The notes under the pieces were generated by a model. It saw only the letters and a list, made by a program, of their open reading frames with translations, was not told where the DNA came from and did not search any database. This document shows positions 1 to 8,202 of a stretch of 64,000 bases of DNA, piece by piece (the first letter of the stretch is position 1; every line of letters begins with the position of its first letter). Source of the stretch: Pantoea cypripedii (GTDB lineage: Bacteria > Pseudomonadota > Gammaproteobacteria > Enterobacterales > Enterobacteriaceae); contig NZ_CP024768.1 in assembly GCF_011395035.1 (NCBI RefSeq), forward strand, positions 282,586 to 346,585, read 5' to 3'. Both the position numbers and the translations under genes were made by a program.

Positions 1-350
1 GTCCGTGGTTACAGGCGCTGAACGATGCCGCCTTTGCTATGCAGCGTACCCAGGCAGTCTCCATCATTGTTTGCTCAGCGCTGAAAAAGTCCTATCGCGA
101 TATCCTGCGTCAGGGCAACCACAACCTGAAATTTGTCTATCTGAAGGGCGATTTTGAAACCATCGAATCACGCCTGAAAGCCCGCAAAGGCCACTTCTTC
201 AAACCACAGATGCTGGTAACGCAGTTTGCCACGCTGGAAGAACCCGGTGCGAACGAACCCGATGTACTGGTGGTTGATATTAATCATTCACTGGATGAGG
301 TAGTTGCGGCCACGGTTGCGACCATCAAGGGAGCAATCAACAAGGGTTAG
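1..350 (+). CDS. gntK: Gluconokinase, C-terminal part (cut by window edge)
   Basis: Cytoplasmic kinase making 6-phosphogluconate from gluconate and ATP, feeding the Entner-Doudoroff and pentose phosphate pathways. The reading frame is open from base 3, so only about the last 115 residues are present; the P-loop lies upstream of the window. The visible part matches the end of E. coli GntK closely, including PWLQALNDAAFAMQRT, IVCSALKKSYRD, LKARKGHFF and DVLVVDI. The transporter gene follows 2 bp after the stop, so the two are very likely one gluconate operon. Identification is by similarity to remembered GntK; confidence is high despite truncation. Confidence 0.93.
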   Translation, partial: PWLQALNDAAFAMQRTQAVSIIVCSALKKSYRDILRQGNHNLKFVYLKGDFETIESRLKARKGHFFKPQMLVTQFATLEEPGANEPDVLVVDINHSLDEVVAATVATIKGAINKG

Positions 351-352
351 TC

Positions 353-1693
353 ATGAGTACCGCAACGCTGGTGTTAACCGCAGCAGGCTCTGTCCTGCTG
401 CTGCTGTTTTTGGTGATGAAAGCGCGTATGCACGCCTTTGTCGCCCTGATGTTAGTCTCTATTGGTGCCGGGTTGTTCTCCGGTATGCCGCTCGACAAAA
501 TTGCCGATACCATGCAAAAAGGTATGGGCGGTACGCTCGGTTTCCTCGCCATTGTGGTGGCGCTGGGCGCGATGTTCGGCAAAATCCTGCATGAAACCGG
601 CGCGGTCGATCAGATTGCCATCCGCATGCTGAAAACCTTTGGTGAAAGCCGCGCGCATTATGCGATGGGCATTGCCGGGTTGATCTGCGCGTTGCCGCTG
701 TTCTTCGAAGTGGCGGTGGTGTTGCTGATCAGCATTGCCTTTGCTGTGGCGCGTCGCACTGGCGACAACCTGGTGAAGCTGGTGATCCCCCTGTTTGCCG
801 GGGTGGCGGCATCTGCCGCGTTCCTGCTGCCGGGACCGGCTCCGATGCTGCTGGCGTCACAGATGCACGCTGATTTTGGCTGGATGATTTTGCTGGGCCT
901 GTGTGCAGCCATTCCGGGCATGCTGATTGCCGGTCCGCTGTTTGGCAATCTGATCGCTAAGCATGTGACCTTTAGCTCGCCGCCAGAGGATCATCAGCCG
1001 GATGTGGAAGAGGGCAAGCTGCCATCGTTTGGTTTCAGCCTGTCGCTGATCCTGTTCCCGCTGCTGCTGGTGGGGCTGAAAACCATTGGCGCACGCTTCA
1101 CCACGCCGGATACGCGTCTGTATGAGTGGCTGGAATTTATCGGCCATCCGTTTACCGCGATTCTGCTGGCCTGTCTGGTGGCGATCTATGGTCTGGCGTA
1201 TCGCCAGGGCATGGATAAAGAGAAGGTGATGCAGGTGTGCGGCAGCGCGCTGCAACCGGCAGGGATCATTCTGCTGGTGATTGGTGCCGGTGGCGTGTTC
1301 AAGCAGGTGCTGGTGGATTCCGGGGTTGGCCCGGTTCTGGGTCATGCGCTGATTGGCGCGGGCCTGCCGATTGCGTTGGCCTGCTTTATCCTCTCGGGTG
1401 CGGTACGTGTGATTCAGGGATCGGCAACGGTAGCTTGTCTGACCACCGTCGGCCTGGTGATGCCAGTGATCGAACCGCTGCATTACAGCGGCGCGCAGCT
1501 GGCGGCGCTGTCAATTTGTATCGGCGGCGGTTCCATTATCATCAGCCACGTCAATGACGCGGGCTTCTGGTTGTTTGGCCGCTTCACCGGCGCTTCCGAA
1601 GGCGAGACGCTGAAGACCTGGACGATGATGGAAACCATCCTCGGCACCACCGGCGCGATTGTCGGTATGATCGCGTTTACGTTGTTGTCGTAA
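353..1693 (+). CDS. gntU: Gluconate transporter GntU, GntP family
   Basis: Inner-membrane gluconate:H+ symporter. The 446-residue length equals E. coli GntU and the sequence is nearly collinear with it: GMPLDKIADTMQKGMGGTLG, GKILHETGAVDQIA, FFEVAVVLLISIAFA, FKQVLVDSGVGP, and IISHVNDAGFWLFGRFTGA near the C-terminus. It is hydrophobic throughout with many membrane spans. The start is ATG 2 bp after the gntK stop. Pairing with gntK fits the low-affinity GntKU system; no gntR is in view. A close GntT paralogue is the main alternative, but the linkage to gntK favours GntU. Confidence 0.92.
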   Translation: MSTATLVLTAAGSVLLLLFLVMKARMHAFVALMLVSIGAGLFSGMPLDKIADTMQKGMGGTLGFLAIVVALGAMFGKILHETGAVDQIAIRMLKTFGESRAHYAMGIAGLICALPLFFEVAVVLLISIAFAVARRTGDNLVKLVIPLFAGVAASAAFLLPGPAPMLLASQMHADFGWMILLGLCAAIPGMLIAGPLFGNLIAKHVTFSSPPEDHQPDVEEGKLPSFGFSLSLILFPLLLVGLKTIGARFTTPDTRLYEWLEFIGHPFTAILLACLVAIYGLAYRQGMDKEKVMQVCGSALQPAGIILLVIGAGGVFKQVLVDSGVGPVLGHALIGAGLPIALACFILSGAVRVIQGSATVACLTTVGLVMPVIEPLHYSGAQLAALSICIGGGSIIISHVNDAGFWLFGRFTGASEGETLKTWTMMETILGTTGAIVGMIAFTLLS

Positions 1694-1694
1694 T

Positions 1695-1725
1695 GTAGCG
1701 GCGCGATTCATCGCGCCGTTTTTTT
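1695..1725 (+). terminator. GTAG-type REP palindrome doubling as gntU terminator
   Basis: A GTAG tetranucleotide is followed by a palindrome (GGCGCGA, loop ttca, TCGCGCC) and then a run of seven T. It lies between the convergent gntU and yjbB genes. The hairpin plus T run looks like a Rho-independent terminator on the + strand, and the same GTAG palindrome recurs elsewhere in the window. Confidence 0.75.
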
Positions 1726-3349
1726 ATTCATCATCCCGGTCGTCATCCGGTTGCTCCAGCACCGTGTAAGCGACGGCACAGAACAGCGAGTTCAGACGCT
1801 TCATATCTCCCAGTAAGCCAAGATGCAGCGAACTGGTTTCGATGCTTTGCACGTTCTGCTGGTGCAGGCGTTCGACGTGGGCATGGGAAAAACGGCGAAT
1901 CAGAATGCGGAAACGATGCTTGGCGCGACGCAGGCGTTTGGCGCTGGCGACATCGTGTGACAAAAACACCGACAGACTGAGCCGCAGGTTATTCAGAATC
2001 TGTTCCTGCAAGGTCTCCAGCTCCTCCAGCCCTTCGGGTGAGAAGGCCCGACGTGCGGCCAGCGCTTTATCCGCTACGTCAGCGCTCATGCGTTCGATGA
2101 TATCTCCCGCCTGTTCCAGGTTCAGCGCCATCTCAATGATCTCAGCCCAGCGACGTGAATCCTCTTCCGGTAAATCCTCTTTCGGCATGCGCGCCAGATA
2201 GAGTTTGATGGCGGTGTACAGCACGTCAACGTCATCGTCCAGCCTGCGCACCGCTCGCTCCTCGCGCAGGTCGCCATGCACCACTTTGCTGAAAGTCTCC
2301 ACCATCTGCTCAACCACATCACCGATACGCAACGTTTCACGCGCCGCATTCACCAGCGCCAGCGCGGGAGTGTCGAGCGCGCTGCTGTCGAGGTGCTTCG
2401 GCTTAAGGCGTGCATCGATTTCCGTGTCATCGCTGATCATCCGGCGACACAGGCGCGCCATGGGTTCGGCGAACGGCACCATCACCAGACAGCGAATCAG
2501 GTTGTAAAACACATGGAAGAAGATCACCAGTTCTTCATCATGCACCGGCAACTTATCCAGCACATCGGCAACCGGATTGACGAATGGCAGGATGGCAACG
2601 CAGCCGATCAATTTGAACAGCAGGCTGCCGAGCGCCACGCGTTTACCCGCCGCATTGGAGCCGCTGGCGTTAATCATTGCCAGCAGGCCGCTGCCGAGAT
2701 TGGCACCAATCACCAGACACAACGCCACCTTAAAGGAGATCACGCCGGTGGCGGTGAGGGTGGCGGTAATCAGCACGGCGGCAAGGCTGGAGTAACTAAT
2801 GATGGCGAACACCGCACCAATCAGCGCATCCAGCATTACGTCACCCGTCAGGGTGGCGAACAGGACCTGCACGCCTGCTGCCTGGGTGATGGGACGGGCG
2901 GCTGCCACGATCAGCTGCAATGCCAGCAGAATCAGTCCGAGGCCAATGCTGGCACGTCCCAGCTGGCCGATGCGCATCTGCTTGCGGCTGAGGAACGCGA
3001 TCACACCAAACAGGATAAACAGCGGCGAGAGCCAGGAGAGATCGAAGGTCAGGATACGCGCCATGATCGCCGTACCGACATCCGCGCCGAGCACCACCAC
3101 CAGGGCGGGGGTCAGGCTGACGAGGTTCTGGGCGACAAACGAGGTGACCAGCAGGGTGGTGGCATTGCTACTCTGAACCAGCGCGGTGACGCCGATACCG
3201 GCGAGAAATGCCATCGGTTTTTTTTCAACGCTGCGACTGAGTACGCGGCGTAAATCAGCACCGTAGACCCGCATAATCCCGGTACGGACGATGTGGGTGC
3301 CCCATACCAGCAGGGCCACGGCAGACAACAGGTTTAACAGGGTTAACAC
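1724..3349 (-). CDS. yjbB: Na/Pi cotransporter-family protein YjbB
   Basis: Inner-membrane phosphate transporter-like protein; E. coli YjbB is associated with phosphate export. It has 541 residues against 543 in E. coli and the same architecture: an N-terminal transporter half with the duplicated Na/Pi signatures (QSSNATT near residue 60 and SYSSLAAVL near 185), then a cytoplasmic PhoU-like helical region from about residue 330. The start codon read is GTG preceded by TAAGGAG on the minus strand. A strong inverted repeat lies directly upstream of that ribosome binding site. It is convergent with gntU. Confidence 0.9.
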   Translation of the reverse strand: MLTLLNLLSAVALLVWGTHIVRTGIMRVYGADLRRVLSRSVEKKPMAFLAGIGVTALVQSSNATTLLVTSFVAQNLVSLTPALVVVLGADVGTAIMARILTFDLSWLSPLFILFGVIAFLSRKQMRIGQLGRASIGLGLILLALQLIVAAARPITQAAGVQVLFATLTGDVMLDALIGAVFAIISYSSLAAVLITATLTATGVISFKVALCLVIGANLGSGLLAMINASGSNAAGKRVALGSLLFKLIGCVAILPFVNPVADVLDKLPVHDEELVIFFHVFYNLIRCLVMVPFAEPMARLCRRMISDDTEIDARLKPKHLDSSALDTPALALVNAARETLRIGDVVEQMVETFSKVVHGDLREERAVRRLDDDVDVLYTAIKLYLARMPKEDLPEEDSRRWAEIIEMALNLEQAGDIIERMSADVADKALAARRAFSPEGLEELETLQEQILNNLRLSLSVFLSHDVASAKRLRRAKHRFRILIRRFSHAHVERLHQQNVQSIETSSLHLGLLGDMKRLNSLFCAVAYTVLEQPDDDRDDE

Positions 3350-3366
3350 GTAAGCAGGCTCCTTAA

Positions 3367-3402
3367 CCGTCAGGCTTTAACAGCAGGCTGCGAGCCTGAC
3401 GG
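3367..3402 (-). promoter_or_regulatory. Inverted repeat in the yjbB leader
   Basis: Perfect 10-bp arms CCGTCAGGCT (3367-3376) and AGCCTGACGG (3393-3402) enclose 16 bases. On the minus strand the hairpin ends a few bases before the yjbB ribosome binding site. It has no T run, so it is not an obvious terminator. It could affect translation or mRNA stability, or be a protein-binding operator; the sequence cannot decide. Confidence 0.5.
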
Positions 3403-3457
3403 ATAGCGCAACCTGTACAAGGTAATGCCGCGCTGCGTTGCCAATTTTTCCTGTAAT

Positions 3458-4450
3458 TTAAGCGACCTGGCGCAACGTCGACATCTCTAACTGTAGCCCA
3501 ATCTGCATCCCGGTGGGGTGTAAATCGGCGACGCTACGGTTCAAAACATCAACCGAAAGCTCGACATTGTGCGCCAGCACACGATAACGGATGACGTTGC
3601 CCAGCAGGCTGTGGCTGAGAATCGTGGCCGGAATACCCGCTGCCGGGGCGCAGATCAGGATCGATTCCGGACGGATCGCCACCTGGCCGGTGAAGGTTTG
3701 GCCGGTCAGCTGGGTGGCCTGTTCTGCGCTCAGCAGGTTGTAGTTGCCGATAAAACCAGCAGCAAATAGGTCGGCGGGTTGGGTATATAACGCTTCGGCG
3801 TTACCGTTCTGCACAATTTTACCGCGATTCATCAGCACGATACGGTCGGAGAGCGTCAGCGCTTCTTCCTGATCGTGAGTCACGAAGATGGTGGTGAGCT
3901 TCAGTTCCTGCTGAATATTGCGGATCTGTTCGCGCAGATGACGGCGAATACGCGCATCAAGGGCCGACAGCGGTTCATCCAGCAACAGCAAACGCGGACG
4001 TGTCACCAGCGAGCGAGCCAGCGCCACTCGCTGACACTGGCCGCCGGACAGCTGATGCGGATAACGGCGAGCGAAATCGGTCAGTTCAACCAGTGCCAGC
4101 GCTTCCATCACCCGTTGCTGGATTTCGCTGGCTGCCAGTTTCTGCATCTTCAGACCAAAAGCGACGTTCTTTTCCACCGTCATATTCGGGAACAGCGCAT
4201 AGCTCTGAAACACCATGCCGATGGTGCGCTTCTGCGGTGGCAGCGGCACGATATCCTGACCCTGCAACAAAATCTGGCCGCTGTCGACCGAGGTCAACCC
4301 GGCGATACAGCGCAGCAGCGTTGATTTGCCGCAGCCACTGGGGCCGAGCAGGGTGACAAATTCACCTTCATCCGCGCTGAAATCGATATTTTCGAAAATG
4401 GTGGTTGGGCCGTAGCTTTTATTCAGCTGTGTGACGTTCAGATAACTCAT
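3458..4450 (-). CDS. ABC transporter ATP-binding protein (phosphonate/phosphoester-type uptake)
   Basis: ATPase of a binding-protein-dependent uptake system, expected at the cytoplasmic face of the two permeases upstream. The 330 residues show Walker A GPSGCGKST near 36-44, the Q-loop VFQSYALFP, signature LSGGQCQRVALARSL, Walker B LLLLDEPLSALD and the switch histidine in FVTHDQEEA. A C-terminal regulatory (TOBE-like) region follows from about residue 240, as in the spermidine, iron and 2-aminoethylphosphonate type ATPases. It is the last gene of a leftward operon, 2 bp after the permease. Context suggests a phosphorus-containing substrate; substrate assignment is inference. Confidence 0.85.
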   Translation of the reverse strand: MSYLNVTQLNKSYGPTTIFENIDFSADEGEFVTLLGPSGCGKSTLLRCIAGLTSVDSGQILLQGQDIVPLPPQKRTIGMVFQSYALFPNMTVEKNVAFGLKMQKLAASEIQQRVMEALALVELTDFARRYPHQLSGGQCQRVALARSLVTRPRLLLLDEPLSALDARIRRHLREQIRNIQQELKLTTIFVTHDQEEALTLSDRIVLMNRGKIVQNGNAEALYTQPADLFAAGFIGNYNLLSAEQATQLTGQTFTGQVAIRPESILICAPAAGIPATILSHSLLGNVIRYRVLAHNVELSVDVLNRSVADLHPTGMQIGLQLEMSTLRQVA

Positions 4451-4452
4451 GG

Positions 4453-5238
4453 TCAGCCTCGTTCAGGATTGAGGGCGTTCGCCAGCCAGGTGACCAGCAG
4501 GACGACAACAAAATAGGAGATCACCAGCGCGCTGGTGAAATGGCCGCTGCCATTGCGCATGTTGTAGAGATAAACCTGTAAGGTTTCATAGCGGGTGCCG
4601 ACCAGCAGGTTAGCGAATACAAACTCACCTATCAGGAAAGAGAAGGAGAGTAGCACGGCGATAAACACCCCTTTGCGCAGGTTGGGCAGCACCACAAACA
4701 GCGCCGCCTGCCAGGTGCTGGCACCGAGCAGGTGTGCGGCATCAATCAACTCGCGCAGGTTGATGGCCTGCATATTGTTGGAGATGGCGCGGTAGATAAA
4801 CGGCAGCGCGATGGTGAAGTAACACCCCACCAGAATCCACGGCGTGCCGGTTAGCATCAGCGGCGATGACGAATAGAGCTGCAATAAACCCACTGACGAA
4901 ACCACCGGCGGTACGGCAAACGGCATCAGGATCAGCACGTTCATTACCGCATCCAGCTTCGGAAAATAGTAAGCGATCACAAACATCGCAGGCAGTACCA
5001 GCACTAACGAGAACAGCAGCGCGCCAAAGCAAATCAGCAGCGAGTGACCGAGCGCAGTCAGGAACCGGCTGTCGCTCCACAGTGCAAAGAACCATTTCAG
5101 CGTGTAGCCCTGCGGCAGAATGGTATCGCTCCATTCTGAAGAGAGCGCGTACAACAAGGTCGCGATCAGTGGCGTGGCCAGGATAATCAGCAGCAGCCAG
5201 ACAATCAGGCGATGATAGAATTTTTCTACGCGAGACAT
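4453..5238 (-). CDS. ABC transporter permease
   Basis: Second membrane subunit of the uptake system. It is a 261-residue hydrophobic protein with about six membrane spans and a binding-protein-dependent permease loop around residues 165-185 (DAAHLLGASTWQAALFVVLP), where the ATPase coupling helix sits. The PotC/ThiP-like class II permease fold is typical for spermidine, iron and aminoethylphosphonate importers. The ATG start lies 10 bp after the preceding permease and follows a GAGGAGCGG ribosome binding site. No substrate can be read from sequence. Confidence 0.85.
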   Translation of the reverse strand: MSRVEKFYHRLIVWLLLIILATPLIATLLYALSSEWSDTILPQGYTLKWFFALWSDSRFLTALGHSLLICFGALLFSLVLVLPAMFVIAYYFPKLDAVMNVLILMPFAVPPVVSSVGLLQLYSSSPLMLTGTPWILVGCYFTIALPFIYRAISNNMQAINLRELIDAAHLLGASTWQAALFVVLPNLRKGVFIAVLLSFSFLIGEFVFANLLVGTRYETLQVYLYNMRNGSGHFTSALVISYFVVVLLVTWLANALNPERG

Positions 5239-5248
5239 GGGCCGCTCC

Positions 5249-6094
5249 TCAGGACGGTTTTGCGTTGAGATAACTGCGGCGCACCAGATATTGCTGCACC
5301 ACGGTAATCAGCGCCATCAGCAGCACCAGCAACATCGCCAGTGCGCCACCGGTGTTGGGATCGAGCGAGATATCGCCCGATACCAGCGCGGCAATCCGCA
5401 CCGGCACCACGTTAAAGTTACCGGTGGTGAGTGCATAAATGGTGGCGTAAGCGCCAAGGGCGTTCGCCAGCAGAATCACAAAAGTGCCGAGCAGGGCCGG
5501 GAACAGAATCGGCAGGCCGATATGCCACCAGTAGCGCCAGCGGCTGGCACCCAGCAACGCAGCGGATTCCTGCCAGTCCTGGCGCAAACCATCAAAGGCC
5601 GGATAAAGCAACAGAATGCCGAGCGGGATCTGGAACCAGGTGTAGACAATCACCATGCCGTCGCGCGAGAACAGTTTGAAGCTCTCCAGCAAGTTGTAGT
5701 GACGCAGCAGCAGCGTCAGACAGCCGTTCAGACCCAGCAAAATGACGAAGGCAAACGCCAGCGGGACGCCGGCGAAGTTACTGGTCATGTTGGTAAACGA
5801 CATCAAAAAGCGCTGAAAACGCCCGCTGCCCAGCTGATGCAGCGAATAACCGGCAACCAGCGCGATCAGCAGGCCGTAAATACTCGACCAGATGGAAATA
5901 TCCAGCGACAGACGAAACGCCTGTAAATAGAAGGGTGAGGTCAGGATATCGGTGTAATTATCCAGCCCCCAGGCTTCATTCATATCGCTCCAGAAGCTGT
6001 TGATGGCGATCCACAGCAAGGGCGCGAGCTGGAATGCCACCCAGAACAGGGCAAAGGGCAGCAACAGCAGGAGCGCGAGACCTTTACCCTTCAT
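5249..6094 (-). CDS. ABC transporter permease
   Basis: First membrane subunit of the uptake system. The 281 residues begin with a hydrophobic segment (MKGKGLALLLLLPFALFW) and contain the permease EAA-type loop ESAALLGASRWRYWWHI near residue 185. The start ATG overlaps the stop of the upstream phosphodiesterase gene (ATGA), so the two are translationally coupled. That coupling ties the enzyme to the transporter. It belongs to the PotB/PhnU-like class; substrate unknown. Confidence 0.85.
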   Translation of the reverse strand: MKGKGLALLLLLPFALFWVAFQLAPLLWIAINSFWSDMNEAWGLDNYTDILTSPFYLQAFRLSLDISIWSSIYGLLIALVAGYSLHQLGSGRFQRFLMSFTNMTSNFAGVPLAFAFVILLGLNGCLTLLLRHYNLLESFKLFSRDGMVIVYTWFQIPLGILLLYPAFDGLRQDWQESAALLGASRWRYWWHIGLPILFPALLGTFVILLANALGAYATIYALTTGNFNVVPVRIAALVSGDISLDPNTGGALAMLLVLLMALITVVQQYLVRRSYLNAKPS

Positions 6095-6903
6095 GGGCGC
6101 GGCTCCGCCAGCAGGCCACGGCAGACGGGTTTGTCATGCCCGACGCCCAGCAGGGTGCAGACGATACCGCACAGTTCCGTCTGTTGTGGTTCCAGATCAG
6201 GCTGCTTTGAGAAGCCCTCGCCAAACACAAACAACGGGACATGGGTTTCTTCCGGCAAAATGCCGCCGTGTGAACGGTCGTCGTTCATGCCGTGATCGGC
6301 GGTGACAATCACCTGATAACCGGCAGCCAGCCAGCCCGGCATCCAGTGGGACAGATAGCCATCGGCCATACGCGCACGGTTGCGATACTGCGGCGATGAC
6401 AGGCTATGTTTGTGCCCGGCATCGTCGATATTCATCGGGTGGATCAACAGAAAGTCAGGGTCGTGACGCAGACGCAGGCTTTCCGCGTCTTCGAACAGGT
6501 GGGAATCCGGATAGCCGTCGTCCCAGTAAAAGTGCCCATATTGAATGGGCAGGTCAGGCGCGACCGTGTGCCGGTCGCGCGCTGCGTTGAAGGGGGTTTG
6601 GTTATAGAGTTCACTCACCCAGTGGTAGGCGGCAGCGGCGGTGGTTAAACCCGCGGCACGCGCGTAATGGAAGATGCTGCGCTCGGTACTCAAGCGGCTG
6701 ACGCCGTTATGAATAATACCGCTGCGCACCGGCGTGATGCCGGTGAGAATGCATTCATACAGCGGTCGCGACAGCGACGGCAGTTCGCAGGTCAGGGTGT
6801 AATATTGACCATTGCCCTGCGCGCATTCGGCAAACAGATAGCCCATCGCATGTTGTGCGACCTGATTGCTCAACCCATCCAGTACCACCAGGATCGTTTT
6901 CAT
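6091..6903 (-). CDS. Alkaline phosphatase-fold type I phosphodiesterase/phosphatase
   Basis: Predicted metal-dependent hydrolase of phosphate esters or phosphodiesters (nucleotide pyrophosphatase/phosphodiesterase family). It has 270 residues. Visible family landmarks are an N-terminal metal Asp in LVVLDG (D9), a nucleophile region LPSLSRPLYECILTG with Ser45 in the usual Thr/Ser place, an HPMNIDDAGHKHS metal block and TADHGMNDDRSHGG near the C-terminus. No signal peptide is evident, so it probably acts in the cytoplasm after uptake. It sits between the binding-protein gene and the permeases and overlaps the permease start by 4 bp. The precise substrate is not known. Confidence 0.8.
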   Translation of the reverse strand: MKTILVVLDGLSNQVAQHAMGYLFAECAQGNGQYYTLTCELPSLSRPLYECILTGITPVRSGIIHNGVSRLSTERSIFHYARAAGLTTAAAAYHWVSELYNQTPFNAARDRHTVAPDLPIQYGHFYWDDGYPDSHLFEDAESLRLRHDPDFLLIHPMNIDDAGHKHSLSSPQYRNRARMADGYLSHWMPGWLAAGYQVIVTADHGMNDDRSHGGILPEETHVPLFVFGEGFSKQPDLEPQQTELCGIVCTLLGVGHDKPVCRGLLAEPRP

Positions 6904-6915
6904 CCCCTTCTCCTT

Positions 6916-7977
6916 TTACTGCTGCATATTGATGATGACGTTCTCCTGCCACAGACGCGGCAGCGCTTTTGACGATTTGTCCCAGGCAGCCTGGTCTTTG
7001 ATCGGACGGGCATTTTTATATTCAGACTGCGGCAGCAGTTTGGCCTGCACGTCTGCTGGCAGCGTCAGGTACTGGGCACGAATCGGGCGTGCATAACCTT
7101 TCGCCAGGTTGGTCTGGCCAGCATCAGAGAAGATATATTCGCGCGCCAGTTTGGCGGCGTTCGGGTGTTTGGCGTATTTGTTGATGATGGTGGTGTAACC
7201 CGAGGTCACGGAGCCATCAGACGGGATCACCACTTCATAGCGGTTTTTGTCGATCTGATCGCGATAGTTCAGGCCATTAAAGTCCCACACCACAGCAACC
7301 TGGATTTCGCCTTTTTCGATGTTGGCAATCACCGGATCGGTCACACCCAGGCGACCCTGTTTAGCGAGATCAGCAAAGAAACCCAGTGCCGGTTTCAGGT
7401 TCTTTTCATCACCGCCCAGCGCATAGTTGGCCGCCAGCACGCCGTTGGCAGCCTGAGCAGCCACACCGACGTCACCGATAGTGACCACATACTTACCTTT
7501 CTTCAGATCGGCCCAGCTGTGCGGCACATCTTTAACCTGCTGTTTGTCGACCAGGAAAGCGATGGTGCCGGTATAAGCCAGCATCCAGTTACCTTCTTTG
7601 TCTTTCGCCCAATCCGGGACCTGATCCCAGTGCGTTGGCTTATAAGGCTGCGCCAGACCTTTCGCCACCGCAACAGGACCGAAAGCGGCACCCACGTCAC
7701 CGATATCGGCGCTGGCGTTCTCTTTCTCTGCGGCGAATTTCGCCAGTTCCTGCGCCGAAGACATATCGGTATCACTGTGCTTCAGGCCATATTTGCTGCT
7801 GATGTCATTCCATGTGTCTTTCCAGTTGGCCCAGCTATCTGGCATGCCGACACTGTTGATTTGACCTTCGCTGCGCGCGGCTTTTTCCAGCGCGGCAAGA
7901 TCATTGTCGGCAGCTTGCGCGGCGGGCAGCGCAAGCAGTACGGCACTGGCTACTACAGAGGCGATTAACGCTTTCAT
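6916..7977 (-). CDS. Periplasmic substrate-binding protein of ABC transporter
   Basis: Periplasmic receptor for the uptake system. It has 353 residues from the chosen ATG, which starts a clear Sec signal (MKALIASVVASAVLLALPAAQA, cleavage after AQA) and follows GGGAGCAACTGAG; a longer upstream frame would place the signal internally and is rejected. The mature part has the iron/spermidine/phosphonate-type binding-protein fold, with AYTGTIAFLVDKQQV, GDVGVAAQAANGVLAANYA and VVWDFNGLNYRDQI. It is the first gene of the leftward operon, 12 bp before the phosphodiesterase gene. The ligand is unknown, perhaps a phosphonate or phosphoester. Confidence 0.85.
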   Translation of the reverse strand: MKALIASVVASAVLLALPAAQAADNDLAALEKAARSEGQINSVGMPDSWANWKDTWNDISSKYGLKHSDTDMSSAQELAKFAAEKENASADIGDVGAAFGPVAVAKGLAQPYKPTHWDQVPDWAKDKEGNWMLAYTGTIAFLVDKQQVKDVPHSWADLKKGKYVVTIGDVGVAAQAANGVLAANYALGGDEKNLKPALGFFADLAKQGRLGVTDPVIANIEKGEIQVAVVWDFNGLNYRDQIDKNRYEVVIPSDGSVTSGYTTIINKYAKHPNAAKLAREYIFSDAGQTNLAKGYARPIRAQYLTLPADVQAKLLPQSEYKNARPIKDQAAWDKSSKALPRLWQENVIINMQQ

Positions 7978-8140
7978 CTCAGTTGCTCCCGGTGTAAGTT
8001 GAGGGACATCTTGGTCTAGTCCAGCAAGAACCGAGCCAATGTAGCCTTTGCATATGAAGGTTTTATGACTAAGGCAGTGAAATGTGGTGTGGCGAGCAAA
8101 TCCACATGCCATGCTGGAGCGCAATGATGCCAGGTTAAGC

Positions 8141-8169
8141 TTGTCATCGGACTGTCATCGAACTGTCAT
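8141..8169 (+). promoter_or_regulatory. Pho box: three direct 7-mers spaced by 11 bp
   Basis: TTGTCAT (8141), CTGTCAT (8152) and CTGTCAT (8163) are direct repeats with an exact 11-bp period. The classical PhoB box is two CTGTCAT-like 7-mers separated by 4 bp, so this is one strong box extended by a third half-site. It lies 33 bp before the GntR start, in the orientation of that gene, and in the divergent region shared with the ABC operon. PhoB control in phosphate starvation is therefore inferred for one or both transcripts. Confidence 0.8.
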
Positions 8170-8202
8170 AGTGCAGCTTCGCCCCAAAATGAGGCTTTAT
8201 AG

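Noticed and set aside
857..1483. 208-codon leftward reading frame
   Set aside because: Antisense to gntU and without family features.
2276..3253. 325-codon rightward reading frame
   Set aside because: Fully antisense to yjbB, rich in His, Gln and Asp in the way reverse frames of GC-rich genes are; no domain recognised.
7978..8124. 49-codon N-terminal extension of the binding protein
   Set aside because: It would bury the clear signal peptide MKALIASVVASAVLL and lacks a ribosome binding site.
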